Translations under genes and position numbers: made by a program
Part shown: piece after piece, positions 1-8,656 of the stretch
Position numbering within the stretch: the stretch's first letter is position 1
How the letters are laid out: every line of letters begins with the position of its first letter
NCBI GenBank assembly: GCA_027452165.1
Contig: DAIDGX010000005.1
Span: forward strand, 28,660-92,659
Source: Vulcanimicrobiota bacterium
GTDB lineage: Bacteria > Vulcanimicrobiota > Vulcanimicrobiia > Vulcanimicrobiales > Vulcanimicrobiaceae
DNA: 64,000 nt
Direction: 5' to 3'
Notes under the pieces: model-generated
The model's input: only the letters and a program-made list of their open reading frames with translations
Database searches by the model: none
Told to the model about the DNA's origin: nothing

Positions 1-217
1 CGTTGCGCGCATCGATCCACGCGTCGCGCAACCCAGCGAGTCCCGCTCGCACGTCGATAACCACCTGCGGATCGGTGTACGGCCCGCTAGTGTCGTACAC
101 CGCGTGGCTGGTTCCGTCGGTTAGTGCGATCTCGCGCATCGGCACGCGAATCGACGGATGCGATCCCTCGACGTAGATCTTGCGCGAGCCACCGGTTCGC
201 GTCGCGGTCATGGCCAT
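1..217 (-). CDS. thiC: ThiC, phosphomethylpyrimidine synthase (N-terminal part only)
   Basis: Only the first 72 codons lie in the window; the gene runs off the left edge. The product would be the radical-SAM enzyme that makes the thiamine pyrimidine (HMP-P) from aminoimidazole ribotide. The visible N-terminus has the family signatures [19 protein letters not shown] and [16 protein letters not shown], both close to ThiC of many bacteria. Start at 217 is preferred over the ATG at 211 because GGAGAA lies nine bases upstream of it. The TPP riboswitch directly upstream independently supports a thiamine gene. The catalytic C-terminal cysteine cluster is outside the window. Confidence 0.93.
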   Translation of the reverse strand, partial: MAMTATRTGGSRKIYVEGSHPSIRVPMREIALTDGTSHAVYDTSGPYTDPQVVIDVRAGLAGLRDAWIDARN

Positions 218-225
218 CGTGAAGT

Positions 226-320
226 TCTCCCTTCCTACGCCGGCATTACCCGGTTCAGGTGTGGCGGTCGGCGCTCCGGCGCCCTCTCAGCCTGCCTCGC
301 AAGCTCCCGCAATGCTGCCT
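226..320 (-). promoter_or_regulatory. TPP (thiamine) riboswitch leader of thiC
   Basis: On the minus strand the leader carries the conserved THI-box elements in order: GCGGGAGC, then CTGAGA (285-290), then ACCTGAACCGGGTAATGCC (242-260), then GCGTAGGAAGGGA. The last element runs into the ribosome-binding site of thiC, so ligand binding probably hides the Shine-Dalgarno sequence. That mechanism is inferred; the motif order and spacing are seen directly. Confidence 0.95.
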
Positions 321-463
321 GGACTACGACACGCGACGGCCCGGATACTTGTTGACGCGGGTCGCACGAGCACCGGACGCAGGTACCCTAAGCAGCCAAT
401 CGAACGCCCACAGCAGAGCTTGAGAAGCCCGTTGCTTTTCGCCGATGCGAGGGATTCCTTAGT

Positions 464-1453
464 ATGAAACGCCTGGCCGCTACGCTCCTCACCTTGCTCA
501 TGGCCGCCGCTCCGATCGTCGCCTCCCCGGCCGGATCGAACAAGCTGCTCCAGAACCTCAAGGGCCGCGTCACCTACGGCGCGGGTGCGCCGAGCAAAGC
601 TCTGCCACACGACGCGCAGATCGCGCTCAACGATAGCGATTTTGCCGCCACCGGTCCGAACTCCGAGGCAACGATCACGCTACCCGACAGCTCGAAAGTT
701 ACCATGGCCTCGAACAGCAACGTGCAGTTGGTCTCGTTTGACCAGACCGGCATCGCAACCGCCAGATTCGTCGTGATCGGCAAAGTGCGCTTTGCGGTCG
801 AACATCCGGCCGGTGCACGCGCCAACTACACGTTCCAGACGAGCACGGGACAGATCGCCGTGCGCGGCACCGTCGGCGACATCTTTGCGAACACGAACGG
901 CCTGCAAGTCAACGTGTATGAGCTCTCCAACCCCAAGCTGCCGGTTCGGGTGAGGTTGAACAACGGCCAAGTCTTCACGCTCTCCGCGGGGCAATCGCTC
1001 GTCGCGACCGCGATCGCGGGCGCCATCACCGCATCGGTCAGCGGCCTCTCCCAATCGCTCTTCACGCCGTTTAGCGAGCTCGGCGCGCCCGCGAACGCAA
1101 GCTCACTCGGTATCAGCGCGACCAGCAGCGCGGCCGCCTCGAGCGCTGCCGCGACGACCGCAGCAGCGGGTGGCACGGCGAGCGTCTCGGCGGCCGCCGC
1201 CGCGGCGGTCGTCGGCGGCGCCGCCGCCGCAACGACGGTGATCTCGAACTCGAACGCAACGCCGAGTAAGACGCAACCCGCACCGCAGCCAAGCACGACC
1301 TCGGTGCCCATCACCGTGCAGAACCTGCCCGCATCCCCAGCACCGCCGCCGCCCGGCCCGCCGGCGCCGAATCCACCGCTCCCCGGACCGCCGCATGGCC
1401 AGGGTCCGCCGCGACCGCACATCCCGGGTGGACGCCCCTCCCCGCGCCCCTGA
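464..1453 (+). CDS. Secreted FecR-domain protein with Ala- and Pro-rich tail
   Basis: 329 residues. Residues 1-24 form a signal peptide (MKRLAATLLTLLMAAAPIVAS). Residues 30-170 match the FecR fold: a predicted beta-sandwich with NSEATITLPDSSKVTMASNS and a later GQIAVRGTVGDIF segment, typical of FecR proteins that carry an 'iron response' domain without being anti-sigma factors. Residues 200-270 are Ala/Ser-rich low complexity and residues 270-329 a Pro/Gly-rich tail, which suggests attachment to or passage through the cell wall. No sigma factor gene adjoins it, so an anti-sigma role is unlikely. The ligand is unknown. Confidence 0.75.
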   Translation: MKRLAATLLTLLMAAAPIVASPAGSNKLLQNLKGRVTYGAGAPSKALPHDAQIALNDSDFAATGPNSEATITLPDSSKVTMASNSNVQLVSFDQTGIATARFVVIGKVRFAVEHPAGARANYTFQTSTGQIAVRGTVGDIFANTNGLQVNVYELSNPKLPVRVRLNNGQVFTLSAGQSLVATAIAGAITASVSGLSQSLFTPFSELGAPANASSLGISATSSAAASSAAATTAAAGGTASVSAAAAAAVVGGAAAATTVISNSNATPSKTQPAPQPSTTSVPITVQNLPASPAPPPPGPPAPNPPLPGPPHGQGPPRPHIPGGRPSPRP

Positions 1454-1475
1454 TACCGGCGTAGCGCAAGGCGGT

Positions 1476-1504
1476 GACGTCTCGAGTCGCAAGTTAGAGA
1501 CGTC
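1476..1504 (+). terminator. Inverted repeat downstream of the FecR gene, weak terminator
   Basis: GACGTCTC (1476-1483) pairs perfectly with GAGACGTC (1497-1504) across a 13-base loop, 23 bases after the FecR stop codon. The following sequence TCGCTGCTTCTTT is only moderately T-rich, so this may be a weak terminator or an operator. Confidence 0.4.
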
Positions 1505-1915
1505 TCGCTGCTTCTTTCGTGTCTATTGCCAACGGCGATAGACCTCATCGTACGGGCCACTTGCGCGTACGAGGCCGTTTCATACCATCATGCGATGTTC
1601 GCGTGGGTTCGTTAGGCGACGTAAGGTGGCAATCGATGCAGCGATCGATCTCACGTGCGTCAACCCCGTCATGCACCGGGACCTTTTGACCATCGCGGCC
1701 CGAAGGTGACGTAATCGCAATTGCGCAACGGTATGCATCGTTGAGATCATCACGCCTAGCGGTGGTCTCATGCCCGAGGTGTGGGCGAGCACGTACGATG
1801 GCGGTGGCTTTGTGCCACGCTATTGCCACGTCCATATCCGGTGCTTGCAGATCGTTCAAGAACGGAGTTTTTTGTTGTTCCTCAAGAGATATCTCTGCGC
1901 GGCCGTGGCGATCGC
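1505..1915. other. Non-coding or decayed stretch
   Basis: About 410 bases with no frame that I can link to a family. Short open frames exist on both strands but lack ribosome-binding sites and recognisable protein character. The GC content is lower than in the neighbouring genes. Confidence 0.4.
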
Positions 1916-2269
1916 ATGATAGTACCCATCACGGTCTTTCACACCATGAAGGAAAATGTCGCGTGCGACAATTCTTGGGTAACGGGCTCCGTTGTCGTCG
2001 CCCAGGACGGCAAGGCACGGTATATCAGATCTATAGCAGAACTAGTTGACCGAGCCGGCAATGTCGTCGGATGGGTATATCTTGCAGACGACTACGGAAC
2101 CAATCGGGCAGAATACGTTCAAGTCGCTCCCCGTATATCCGATCTCGAGGCAACGGAGCTAGGCCTTCACGGCAAACCCTCTGGGGGAACCCCAGCCCTG
2201 CTGCTTCGTCGGCCGCTTCCGCGAACTCTCACCGTGCGCGCCTGCTCGGCAAACACACGACCAAACTAG
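1916..2269 (+). CDS. Small hypothetical protein
   Basis: 117 residues from ATG 1916; an in-frame GTG at 1781 would extend it. The middle part (GNVVGWVYLADDYGTNRAEY) reads like real protein and has alternating hydrophobic and charged residues, while the C-terminus is Arg/Pro-rich and less convincing. No clear Shine-Dalgarno sequence precedes the start. A strong hairpin terminator begins 26 bases after the stop codon, which is the best argument that something is transcribed here. I recognise no family. Confidence 0.35.
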   Translation: MIVPITVFHTMKENVACDNSWVTGSVVVAQDGKARYIRSIAELVDRAGNVVGWVYLADDYGTNRAEYVQVAPRISDLEATELGLHGKPSGGTPALLLRRPLPRTLTVRACSANTRPN

Positions 2270-2294
2270 CGAGCTTTTGATCGAACAATCCAAA

Positions 2295-2346
2295 CGCAAG
2301 GGCCCTAGGCCGAGTCGGCGTAGGGCCCCTCCCGTTGCGGATTTTT
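2295..2346 (+). terminator. Rho-independent terminator before aceE
   Basis: CGCAA (2295-2299) and GGGCCCTA (2300-2307) pair with TAGGGCCC (2321-2328) and TTGCG (2335-2339), with a bulge in the 3' arm. The sequence GATTTTT follows. The orientation of the T-run fits plus-strand termination of the small gene at 1916-2269. Confidence 0.7.
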
Positions 2347-2418
2347 GGATCGCTCCGAAATGCGAATTGGATCGATCCTTCAGCAAGGGAATCGCCCACG
2401 AGCGGGAAGTGAGGGCGC

Positions 2419-5076
2419 ATGATCACGCACGATCCCGATCCACAAGAGACCCAAGAATGGCTCGATGCCATGCGCGCCGTCGTCGCCGTCGAAGGCCCCG
2501 ATCGCGCACGCGCGTTGCTCGAGGAACTCGTCGCCGAAGCGCGCAACGCCGGCGCACACGTCTCGCTCGGCTTCGAAACGCCCTACGTCAATACGATACC
2601 GCTCGACGAGCAACCGGTGATGCCCGGCGATCCGGAACTCGAAGCACGTTTGCGGCATTACACGCGCTGGAACGCGATGGCGATGGTCGTGCGCGCAAAC
2701 AAAGAGTCGTCCGAACTCGGAGGGCACGTCGCGTCGTACGCATCGGCGGCTACGCTCTACGACGTCGGCTTCAATCACTTTTTCCGCGCGCCGTCCGCCG
2801 ATTTCGACGGCGATCTGGTGTACTTTCAAGGGCATAGCTCACCAGGCTTCTACGCACGCGCGTTTCTCGAAGGGCGTATCTCGGAAGAGCAACTGGAACG
2901 GTTCCGGCGTGAAGTCGATGGCGGTGGGCTGCCGTCGTATCCGCATCCCTGGTTGATGCCGGATTTCTGGCAATTCCCAACGGTTTCGATGGGCCTCGGT
3001 CCGCTGATGTCGATCTATCAAGCGCACTTCATGCGCTATATTCACGACCGCGGGCTCAAAGACGCAAGCGGGCGCAAGGTTTGGGCATTTCTCGGAGACG
3101 GTGAAACCGACGAACCCGAAACACTCGGCGCGATTTCGCTCGCGGGCCGCGAAAAACTCGACAACCTCATCTGGGTGGTCAACTGCAACCTGCAGCGGCT
3201 CGACGGTCCGGTGCGCGGCAACGGCAAGATCATCCAAGAGCTCGAGCGCGTCTTTCGCGGGGCCGGATGGAACGTGCTCAAAGTGATTTGGGGCAGCAAA
3301 TGGGATCAATTGCTGCGCAAAGACACAACCGGGCGCCTCGTGCAACTCATGAACGAAACGGTCGATGGCGATTATCAAACGTTCAAATCACGCAACGGCA
3401 AGTACGTGCGGGACGAGTTTTTCGGCCGGTATCCCGAGACAGCGGCCCTCGTCGCCGACTGGACCGACGACGAGATTTGGGATCTGCAACGCGGCGGACA
3501 TGACCCGCTGAAGGTCTATGCCGCCTATCACCAGGCGGTCAATCACATCGGCGCGCCGACGGTGATCTTGGCGAAAACGATCAAGGGATACGGCATGGGC
3601 GATGCGGGTGAGGCCCGCAACATCGCGCACCAAGCAAAGAAGATGGACATCGATTCGATGCGCCAGTTCCGCGACCGCTTTCTGATACCGGTCAGTGACG
3701 CCGAGATCGAGAACGTGCCGTTCTGCCGGCCGCCCGACGACAGCCCGGAGATGCGCTATCTGCGCGAACGGGTCAAGGAGCACGGTTCCTTGCCGCAGCG
3801 GCGTCAAAAATCGGAGACGCTCGCCGTACCAGAACTCTCCGCGTTCGAAGCGCAATTTCAGAGTACCGGCGATCGCGAAATTTCGACCACGATGGCGTTC
3901 GTGCGTATCCTCAATACCATCGTGCGCGACAGCGTGGTCGGCCCCCGCGTCGTCCCGATCGTCGCCGACGAATCGCGGACGTTCGGCATGGAAGGCATGT
4001 TCCGCCAACTCGGCATCTACTCGTCGGTCGGGCAACTCTACCACCCGCAAGACGCCGAGCAACTGATGTGGTACCGCGAGGACAAACACGGACAGATTCT
4101 GCAAGAAGGCATCAACGAAGCTGGCGCCCTCTCGTCGTTCATCGCCGCAGGGACGTCCTACTCGAACCACAACCTGCCGATGGTTCCGTTTTACATCTTC
4201 TACTCGATGTTCGGGTTTCAACGGATCGGCGATCTCGCGTGGGCGGCCGGCGACTCGCGCACGCGTGGCTTCTTGCTCGGCGGCACGTCGGGTCGCACCA
4301 CGCTCAATGGCGAGGGCCTGCAGCACGAAGATGGGCAGAGCCAAGTCATCGCTTCGTTCATCCCCAACTGCCGCAGCTTCGACCCCACCTTCGGCTACGA
4401 GGTGGCGGTCATCGTTCAAGACGGTTTGCGCCGCATGCTCACCGAGCAAGAGGACGTGTACTACTACATCACCCTGCTCAACGAGAACTACGCGCATCCG
4501 GAGATGCCTGCCGGCGCGGCACCCGGCATCCTGCGCGGCATGTATCTGTTGCGCGATGGCGGCGCGGCCAAAAAAGCACCGCGCGTGCAATTGATGGGAA
4601 GCGGCGCGATTCTGCGTGAGGTGATCGCCGCAAGCGACCTGCTTGCCCAAGACTGGAAGGTACAGAGCGACATCTGGAGCGTGACGAGCTTCAACGAGCT
4701 GGCGCGCGACGGCGCGGCGGTGGCCCGCGAGAACTTGCTGCACCCCGAACGCGAGCGCACACTGAGCTTCGCCGAACAGGCGCTCGCGGACCGTCAGGGC
4801 CCCGCCGTCGCCGCGACGGATTACGTACGTCTGTATGCCGATGCGATTCGCCCCTATTTGGGACGCCGTCGCTACGTCACGCTCGGTACCGACGGCTTCG
4901 GACGCAGCGATTATCGGCGCAAGCTGCGCGAGTTTTTCGAAGTGAATCGGTACTGGGTCACGATCGCCGCGTTGAACGCACTCGCGGACGAAGGCACGAT
5001 CGAGCGCTCGCGTGTCGCCGAGGCGATCGCGAAGTACGGCATCGATTCCGCCAAACCCAACCCTCTTGGCGTCTAA
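2419..5076 (+). CDS. aceE: Pyruvate dehydrogenase E1 component, homodimeric type
   Basis: 885 residues, the usual AceE length. It decarboxylates pyruvate with thiamine diphosphate and passes the acetyl group to the lipoyl domain of E2. The ThDP/Mg motif is visible as FLGDGETDEPETLGAISLAG followed by NCNLQRLDGPVRGNGKIIQE, and other near-identical AceE blocks follow (RGGHDP, TIKGYGMGD, ADESRTFGMEGMFRQLGIYS, GGTSGRTTLNGEGLQHEDGQ, LGTDGFGRSD). The ATG at 2419 follows a purine-rich stretch (GTGAGGG). The E2 gene starts 19 bases downstream, so the pair is an operon; no E3 gene lies in the window. Placement beside a thiamine-regulated gene may be chance. Confidence 0.97.
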   Translation: MITHDPDPQETQEWLDAMRAVVAVEGPDRARALLEELVAEARNAGAHVSLGFETPYVNTIPLDEQPVMPGDPELEARLRHYTRWNAMAMVVRANKESSELGGHVASYASAATLYDVGFNHFFRAPSADFDGDLVYFQGHSSPGFYARAFLEGRISEEQLERFRREVDGGGLPSYPHPWLMPDFWQFPTVSMGLGPLMSIYQAHFMRYIHDRGLKDASGRKVWAFLGDGETDEPETLGAISLAGREKLDNLIWVVNCNLQRLDGPVRGNGKIIQELERVFRGAGWNVLKVIWGSKWDQLLRKDTTGRLVQLMNETVDGDYQTFKSRNGKYVRDEFFGRYPETAALVADWTDDEIWDLQRGGHDPLKVYAAYHQAVNHIGAPTVILAKTIKGYGMGDAGEARNIAHQAKKMDIDSMRQFRDRFLIPVSDAEIENVPFCRPPDDSPEMRYLRERVKEHGSLPQRRQKSETLAVPELSAFEAQFQSTGDREISTTMAFVRILNTIVRDSVVGPRVVPIVADESRTFGMEGMFRQLGIYSSVGQLYHPQDAEQLMWYREDKHGQILQEGINEAGALSSFIAAGTSYSNHNLPMVPFYIFYSMFGFQRIGDLAWAAGDSRTRGFLLGGTSGRTTLNGEGLQHEDGQSQVIASFIPNCRSFDPTFGYEVAVIVQDGLRRMLTEQEDVYYYITLLNENYAHPEMPAGAAPGILRGMYLLRDGGAAKKAPRVQLMGSGAILREVIAASDLLAQDWKVQSDIWSVTSFNELARDGAAVARENLLHPERERTLSFAEQALADRQGPAVAATDYVRLYADAIRPYLGRRRYVTLGTDGFGRSDYRRKLREFFEVNRYWVTIAALNALADEGTIERSRVAEAIAKYGIDSAKPNPLGV

Positions 5077-5095
5077 GCGACGGTAGGTACACGAG

Positions 5096-6682
5096 TTGAG
5101 CAGCACGATCGAAGTCAAAGTTCCCGACATTGGTGATTTCAAGAACATCCCGGTAATCGAAGTTCTGGTCAAACCGGGCGATCGCATCAAAAAGAACGAT
5201 CCGCTCGTCACGCTCGAGAGCGAGAAGGCGACGATGGAGGTGCCCGCCGAGCGCGATGGCGTGGTGCAAGAGCTCCACGTGAAGGTCGGTGATAAGGTCT
5301 CAGAGGGGACGGTTATCCTCGCGCTCGCGAGTGATGCCGCTGCTCCCGCTGCGCAAACGCCGCCGGCCGCGCCGCCGCAAGCTGCGCCGGCACAAGCTGC
5401 GACGGCGCCAGCGCTCCTCGAATTGCGCGTTCCCGACATCGGTGACTTCAAGAACATTCCGGTGATCGACGTTCTCGTGAAGCCGGGCGACGAGGTGACG
5501 CGCGATGCGCCGCTCGTCACGCTCGAGAGCGAGAAGGCCTCGATGGACGTGCCCGCCACGAGCGCTGGGCGCATCAAGGAGGTGCGCGTCAAGCTCGGCG
5601 ATCGTGTCTCCGAAGGTAGCGTGATCGCAACGATGGAGCCCTCCGAGATGCTCGTGGCGACCAAGGAGCCAACGCACGCCCCACAAGCGGAGGCGCGCGC
5701 CACGCCACCCCCTTCGAGCGGTGCAGACGTCGCGGCTTCGAGCGATTCGCGCGTCGCGACGAACGTCGCGCGGGTCGTCCACGCCTCGCCTGCGATCCGA
5801 CGGCTCGCACGCGAGCTCGGTGTTGATCTCCGTGCGGTGAACGGGACGGGACCGCACGGCCGCGTACGCCGCGAGGACGTGCACGGTTTCGTCAAAGCCG
5901 CCCTCGCGCAGGGTGGCGCAGCGCCCGGGGCGGGCGCGACGAATAGTGCCGGGCTTCCACCTTGGCCGCGGATCGACTTCGCGCAGTTCGGCGCGATCGA
6001 GCGCACGCCGCTTCCGCGCATCAAGAAATTCTCGGGCCCGAACCTGCATCGTAATTGGCTTCAGATTCCGCACATCACGAACTACGACGAAGCCGATATC
6101 ACGGAACTCGAAGCGTTCCGCACGACGGTCAACGCCGAGCAGGGCAAAAGTGGCGGCGTAAAACTGACGATGCTCGCATTTCTGATCAAAGCAGTCGTTG
6201 CCGCGCTCCAGAAATTCCCAGAGTTCAACAGCTCGCTCGATGGCGACGATCTCGTGTACAAACGCTACTACAACATCGGTTTTGCTGCCGATACCCCGAA
6301 TGGACTCGTCGTCCCGGTGCTCAAGGGGGCCGACACCAAAGGGCTGCTCGAAATCGCGCGCGATACCGCCGAGCTTGCCGCCAAGGCTCGCGACGGGAAG
6401 CTCGGCATCGCCGACATGCAGGGCGGCACGTTTACGATCTCGTCGATCGGTGGTATCGGCGGCACCCAGTTCACCCAGATCGTGAACGCCCCCGAGGTCG
6501 CGATCCTGGGCGCGACGCGCGCCGCGATGAAGCCGATGTGGGACGGAACGGCGTTCGTTCCACGGCTGATGCTACCGATCAGCGTCAGCTACGATCACCG
6601 CGTGATCGACGGGGCTGGCGCCGCGCGCTTTCTCGTGCTGATGGCACGCCTGCTGGGGGACTTCAAGCGGGTTTTGCTGTAA
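5096..6682 (+). CDS. aceF: Pyruvate dehydrogenase E2, dihydrolipoamide acetyltransferase
   Basis: 528 residues, start TTG at 5096, 19 bases after aceE. Two lipoyl domains lie at about residues 3-80 and 105-180, each with the lipoylated lysine in ESEKATMEVPA or ESEKASMDVPA. They are joined by Ala/Pro-rich hinges. A peripheral subunit-binding domain follows at about 220-260 (HASPAIRRLARELGVDL, GPHGRVRREDV). The catalytic domain ends with SYDHRVIDGAGAARF, which carries the HRxxDG active-site motif. It transfers acetyl from lipoate to CoA in the PDH core. Both lipoyl domains share the sequence VKVPDIGDFKNIPVIEVLVK almost exactly, a sign of recent domain duplication or homogenisation. Confidence 0.96.
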   Translation: MSSTIEVKVPDIGDFKNIPVIEVLVKPGDRIKKNDPLVTLESEKATMEVPAERDGVVQELHVKVGDKVSEGTVILALASDAAAPAAQTPPAAPPQAAPAQAATAPALLELRVPDIGDFKNIPVIDVLVKPGDEVTRDAPLVTLESEKASMDVPATSAGRIKEVRVKLGDRVSEGSVIATMEPSEMLVATKEPTHAPQAEARATPPPSSGADVAASSDSRVATNVARVVHASPAIRRLARELGVDLRAVNGTGPHGRVRREDVHGFVKAALAQGGAAPGAGATNSAGLPPWPRIDFAQFGAIERTPLPRIKKFSGPNLHRNWLQIPHITNYDEADITELEAFRTTVNAEQGKSGGVKLTMLAFLIKAVVAALQKFPEFNSSLDGDDLVYKRYYNIGFAADTPNGLVVPVLKGADTKGLLEIARDTAELAAKARDGKLGIADMQGGTFTISSIGGIGGTQFTQIVNAPEVAILGATRAAMKPMWDGTAFVPRLMLPISVSYDHRVIDGAGAARFLVLMARLLGDFKRVLL

Positions 6683-6692
6683 CGCGCTCTGC

Positions 6693-7730
6693 ATGAGCCG
6701 CGACGACGGCATCCGCTTCCTCACCGAGCGCATCAACGAGGTCGAACGGGAACGCGACGAATTGCTCGGCAAGAGCCAGCAACTCGTTGCGCTGCAGCGC
6801 ACCTTCGTTGATATCGTCGCGTCTTCGGACGAGCGCTCGCTTATCGCAACCGCCCTGCGCGGCGCGTGGCTCGGACTCGGTTGTACGCGCGCACTCTGGT
6901 TTCAGATCGACGCGCCCACCGAGATCTCCGCGCTCGTGGAGATCGATGGCGAAGGGGTCGTCGAATCCGAGTATGGCGGTACGCTGCCGCCGGCATCCTC
7001 GCTCGTGCGAATCGCGTGCGGCGACAGCGATGCCGCTACCGGCTGGGCAACCGACTTCGACGCCCCGCTCTTCGACACGCGACGCCGGTACGCCGCGGCC
7101 GCGGTGCGCCCGAGCGTCGGCTCAGCTTACATTCTCTACGTGGACGGGTCCAACGATCGCAGCGCCTCGACCTGGATCGCATCGTCGCTGCGCGAGCTTG
7201 CAACCCATGCTGCCTTTGCTCTCGAACGGCAGCGCCTCGGCGCCGAACTCGAACGCCTGGCCATGCACGATCCGCTGACCGGCCTATTCAATCGACGCGC
7301 GCTGATCGAACGCTTGCGCAGCGAACTGGCGCTGCAACGCCGCACGCTCGAACCACTGGCGTTTGCAATGATCGACGTCGATGACTTCAAGCAGATCAAC
7401 GATTCGCGCGGGCATGCAGGCGGCGATGAGGCGCTCGTCTCCGTCGCCGATGCGCTGCGAGCGAACACACGCGAAATCGACGTACCCGCTCGCTTTGCTG
7501 GTGATGAGTTCGCGCTCATCATGCCGCGCACCGATGTCGCCTCGATTGCCGCGGTCATGTCCCGCATCTACGCCACCTTAGAGCGACACGGCCTACGCTG
7601 CTCGACCGGCATCGCATTTTCCCGCTCGGCCGATGAGATCGAACCGCTGCTCGCGCGAGCAGATGAAGCGCTCTATCAAGCCAAGGCAGCGGGGAAGAAC
7701 GCCTACCGAATCGCGTCGGAGGATTCGTAA
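6693..7730 (+). CDS. Diguanylate cyclase with N-terminal GAF-like sensor domain
   Basis: 345 residues, no membrane segments. A short coiled coil (residues 1-35, INEVERERDELLGKSQQLVA) leads into a GAF-like region at about 35-180, then a GGDEF domain at about 185-340 that begins MHDPLTGLFNRRALIERL. The active-site loop reads RFAGDEFALIM, an AGDEF variant, which is active in several characterised cyclases. An RxxD inhibitory site (REID) lies exactly five residues upstream, so feedback inhibition by c-di-GMP is expected. It starts 10 bases after aceF, so it may be transcribed with the PDH genes. Its 3' end overlaps the convergent WYL gene by 28 bases. Confidence 0.9.
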   Translation: MSRDDGIRFLTERINEVERERDELLGKSQQLVALQRTFVDIVASSDERSLIATALRGAWLGLGCTRALWFQIDAPTEISALVEIDGEGVVESEYGGTLPPASSLVRIACGDSDAATGWATDFDAPLFDTRRRYAAAAVRPSVGSAYILYVDGSNDRSASTWIASSLRELATHAAFALERQRLGAELERLAMHDPLTGLFNRRALIERLRSELALQRRTLEPLAFAMIDVDDFKQINDSRGHAGGDEALVSVADALRANTREIDVPARFAGDEFALIMPRTDVASIAAVMSRIYATLERHGLRCSTGIAFSRSADEIEPLLARADEALYQAKAAGKNAYRIASEDS

Positions 7731-8656
7731 CGCTCCAGTAAATGCCTTGCGTGCGCGACGACCGCATCACGAAGCGCGAGCGGCTCGACGAGCTCGACCG
7801 ATTCATTCCAGAGCACCAGATGTCCGACCGCCGCGCGTTCGCTCGCAAAATGCACCACCACGAGCGACGGTTCGTTCGGGTCGGGATGTTCCATCGGCCA
7901 ATATCCGTTGATCGAATCGAGCGCAGCCGGTGATACGCGCAATGTCACGCTGAAGCGTTCGACGCTGCTTCGCACCGATGCCGCGCTCTCTTGCCAGTAT
8001 GCATCCAAATCAAATGCAGGGTCGCGTTCGAAGCGCTCGTTGCGCTCGGCAACGTGACGAATGCGATCCACCCGGAAGCTGCGATACCCCTGCGGCGTAC
8101 GCGCGATCAGATACCACACACCGGCCTTCGAAACGAGACCGTACGGCTCGATCATCCGCGTGCTCGAGGCTCCCGTTCGATCTTCGTATCCCAGATCGAG
8201 CGCGCGATCGTCCCAGACCGCGCGGCGCAAGAGTGCAAGCTGCTCGACCGGTGGATCGGACTGATTCCATCGTCGCTGGTCGATGTGAATGCGGCCACGC
8301 GCTTTCTCGGCAGCGCGACGTTGCACGTCGGAGAATCCACCACGCAGTTTCTCGAGCGCGCGATCCATGTTTGCCCCAAGGCCAAGATCGCTCAAAATCG
8401 CTGTTCCGGAGATGAAGAGCGCGCGTATCTCATCTTCCCCAAAATGCAAGAGCGCTTTGCGGTAGCCTTCGGCAAGCGCAATGCCGCCCTCAGCCCCGCG
8501 CTCCGAATAGACGGGGATTCCCGAAGCGGAAAGCGCATCGACGTCGCGGTAAATCGTCCGTTCGCTCACCTCGAGCCGCGCAGCGAGCTCGCGAGCTGTT
8601 CGGCGCGGCGCCGATTGCAGCATGAGCAACAACGAGACGAGGCGATCGGCTTTCAC
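7703..8656 (-). CDS. WYL-domain transcriptional regulator (YafY/DeoR-like)
   Basis: 317 residues. The N-terminus is a winged helix-turn-helix (RTARELAARLEVSERTIYRD, residues 17-37, then SASGIPVYSERGAEGGIAL). A WYL ligand-binding domain follows at about 135-210 and contains VWYLIARTPQGYRSFRVDRI, then a C-terminal WCX-like region. Such proteins usually sense nucleotides or nucleic-acid ligands and act as repressors or activators. The ATG overlaps the stop of the upstream TMEM175-like gene by four bases (ATGA), so it is the last gene of the minus-strand run starting near 16.06 kb and may regulate it. Confidence 0.9.
   Translation of the reverse strand: MKADRLVSLLLMLQSAPRRTARELAARLEVSERTIYRDVDALSASGIPVYSERGAEGGIALAEGYRKALLHFGEDEIRALFISGTAILSDLGLGANMDRALEKLRGGFSDVQRRAAEKARGRIHIDQRRWNQSDPPVEQLALLRRAVWDDRALDLGYEDRTGASSTRMIEPYGLVSKAGVWYLIARTPQGYRSFRVDRIRHVAERNERFERDPAFDLDAYWQESAASVRSSVERFSVTLRVSPAALDSINGYWPMEHPDPNEPSLVVVHFASERAAVGHLVLWNESVELVEPLALRDAVVAHARHLLERYESSDAIR

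Noticed and set aside
464..1453. FecR-domain gene as part of a FecIR-type signalling set for the TonB receptors
   Set aside because: No ECF sigma factor gene is adjacent, and the protein has a signal peptide but no cytoplasmic anti-sigma segment.
1545..1859. 104-codon minus-strand frame in the 1.5-1.9 kb gap
   Set aside because: No start signal and no protein-like pattern; it overlaps a plus-strand frame that is itself weak.
3388..6024. 878-codon open frame on the minus strand opposite aceE and aceF
   Set aside because: The plus-strand frames match AceE and AceF along their full lengths. The antisense product is Arg/Ala-rich with no family character, a usual effect of high GC.
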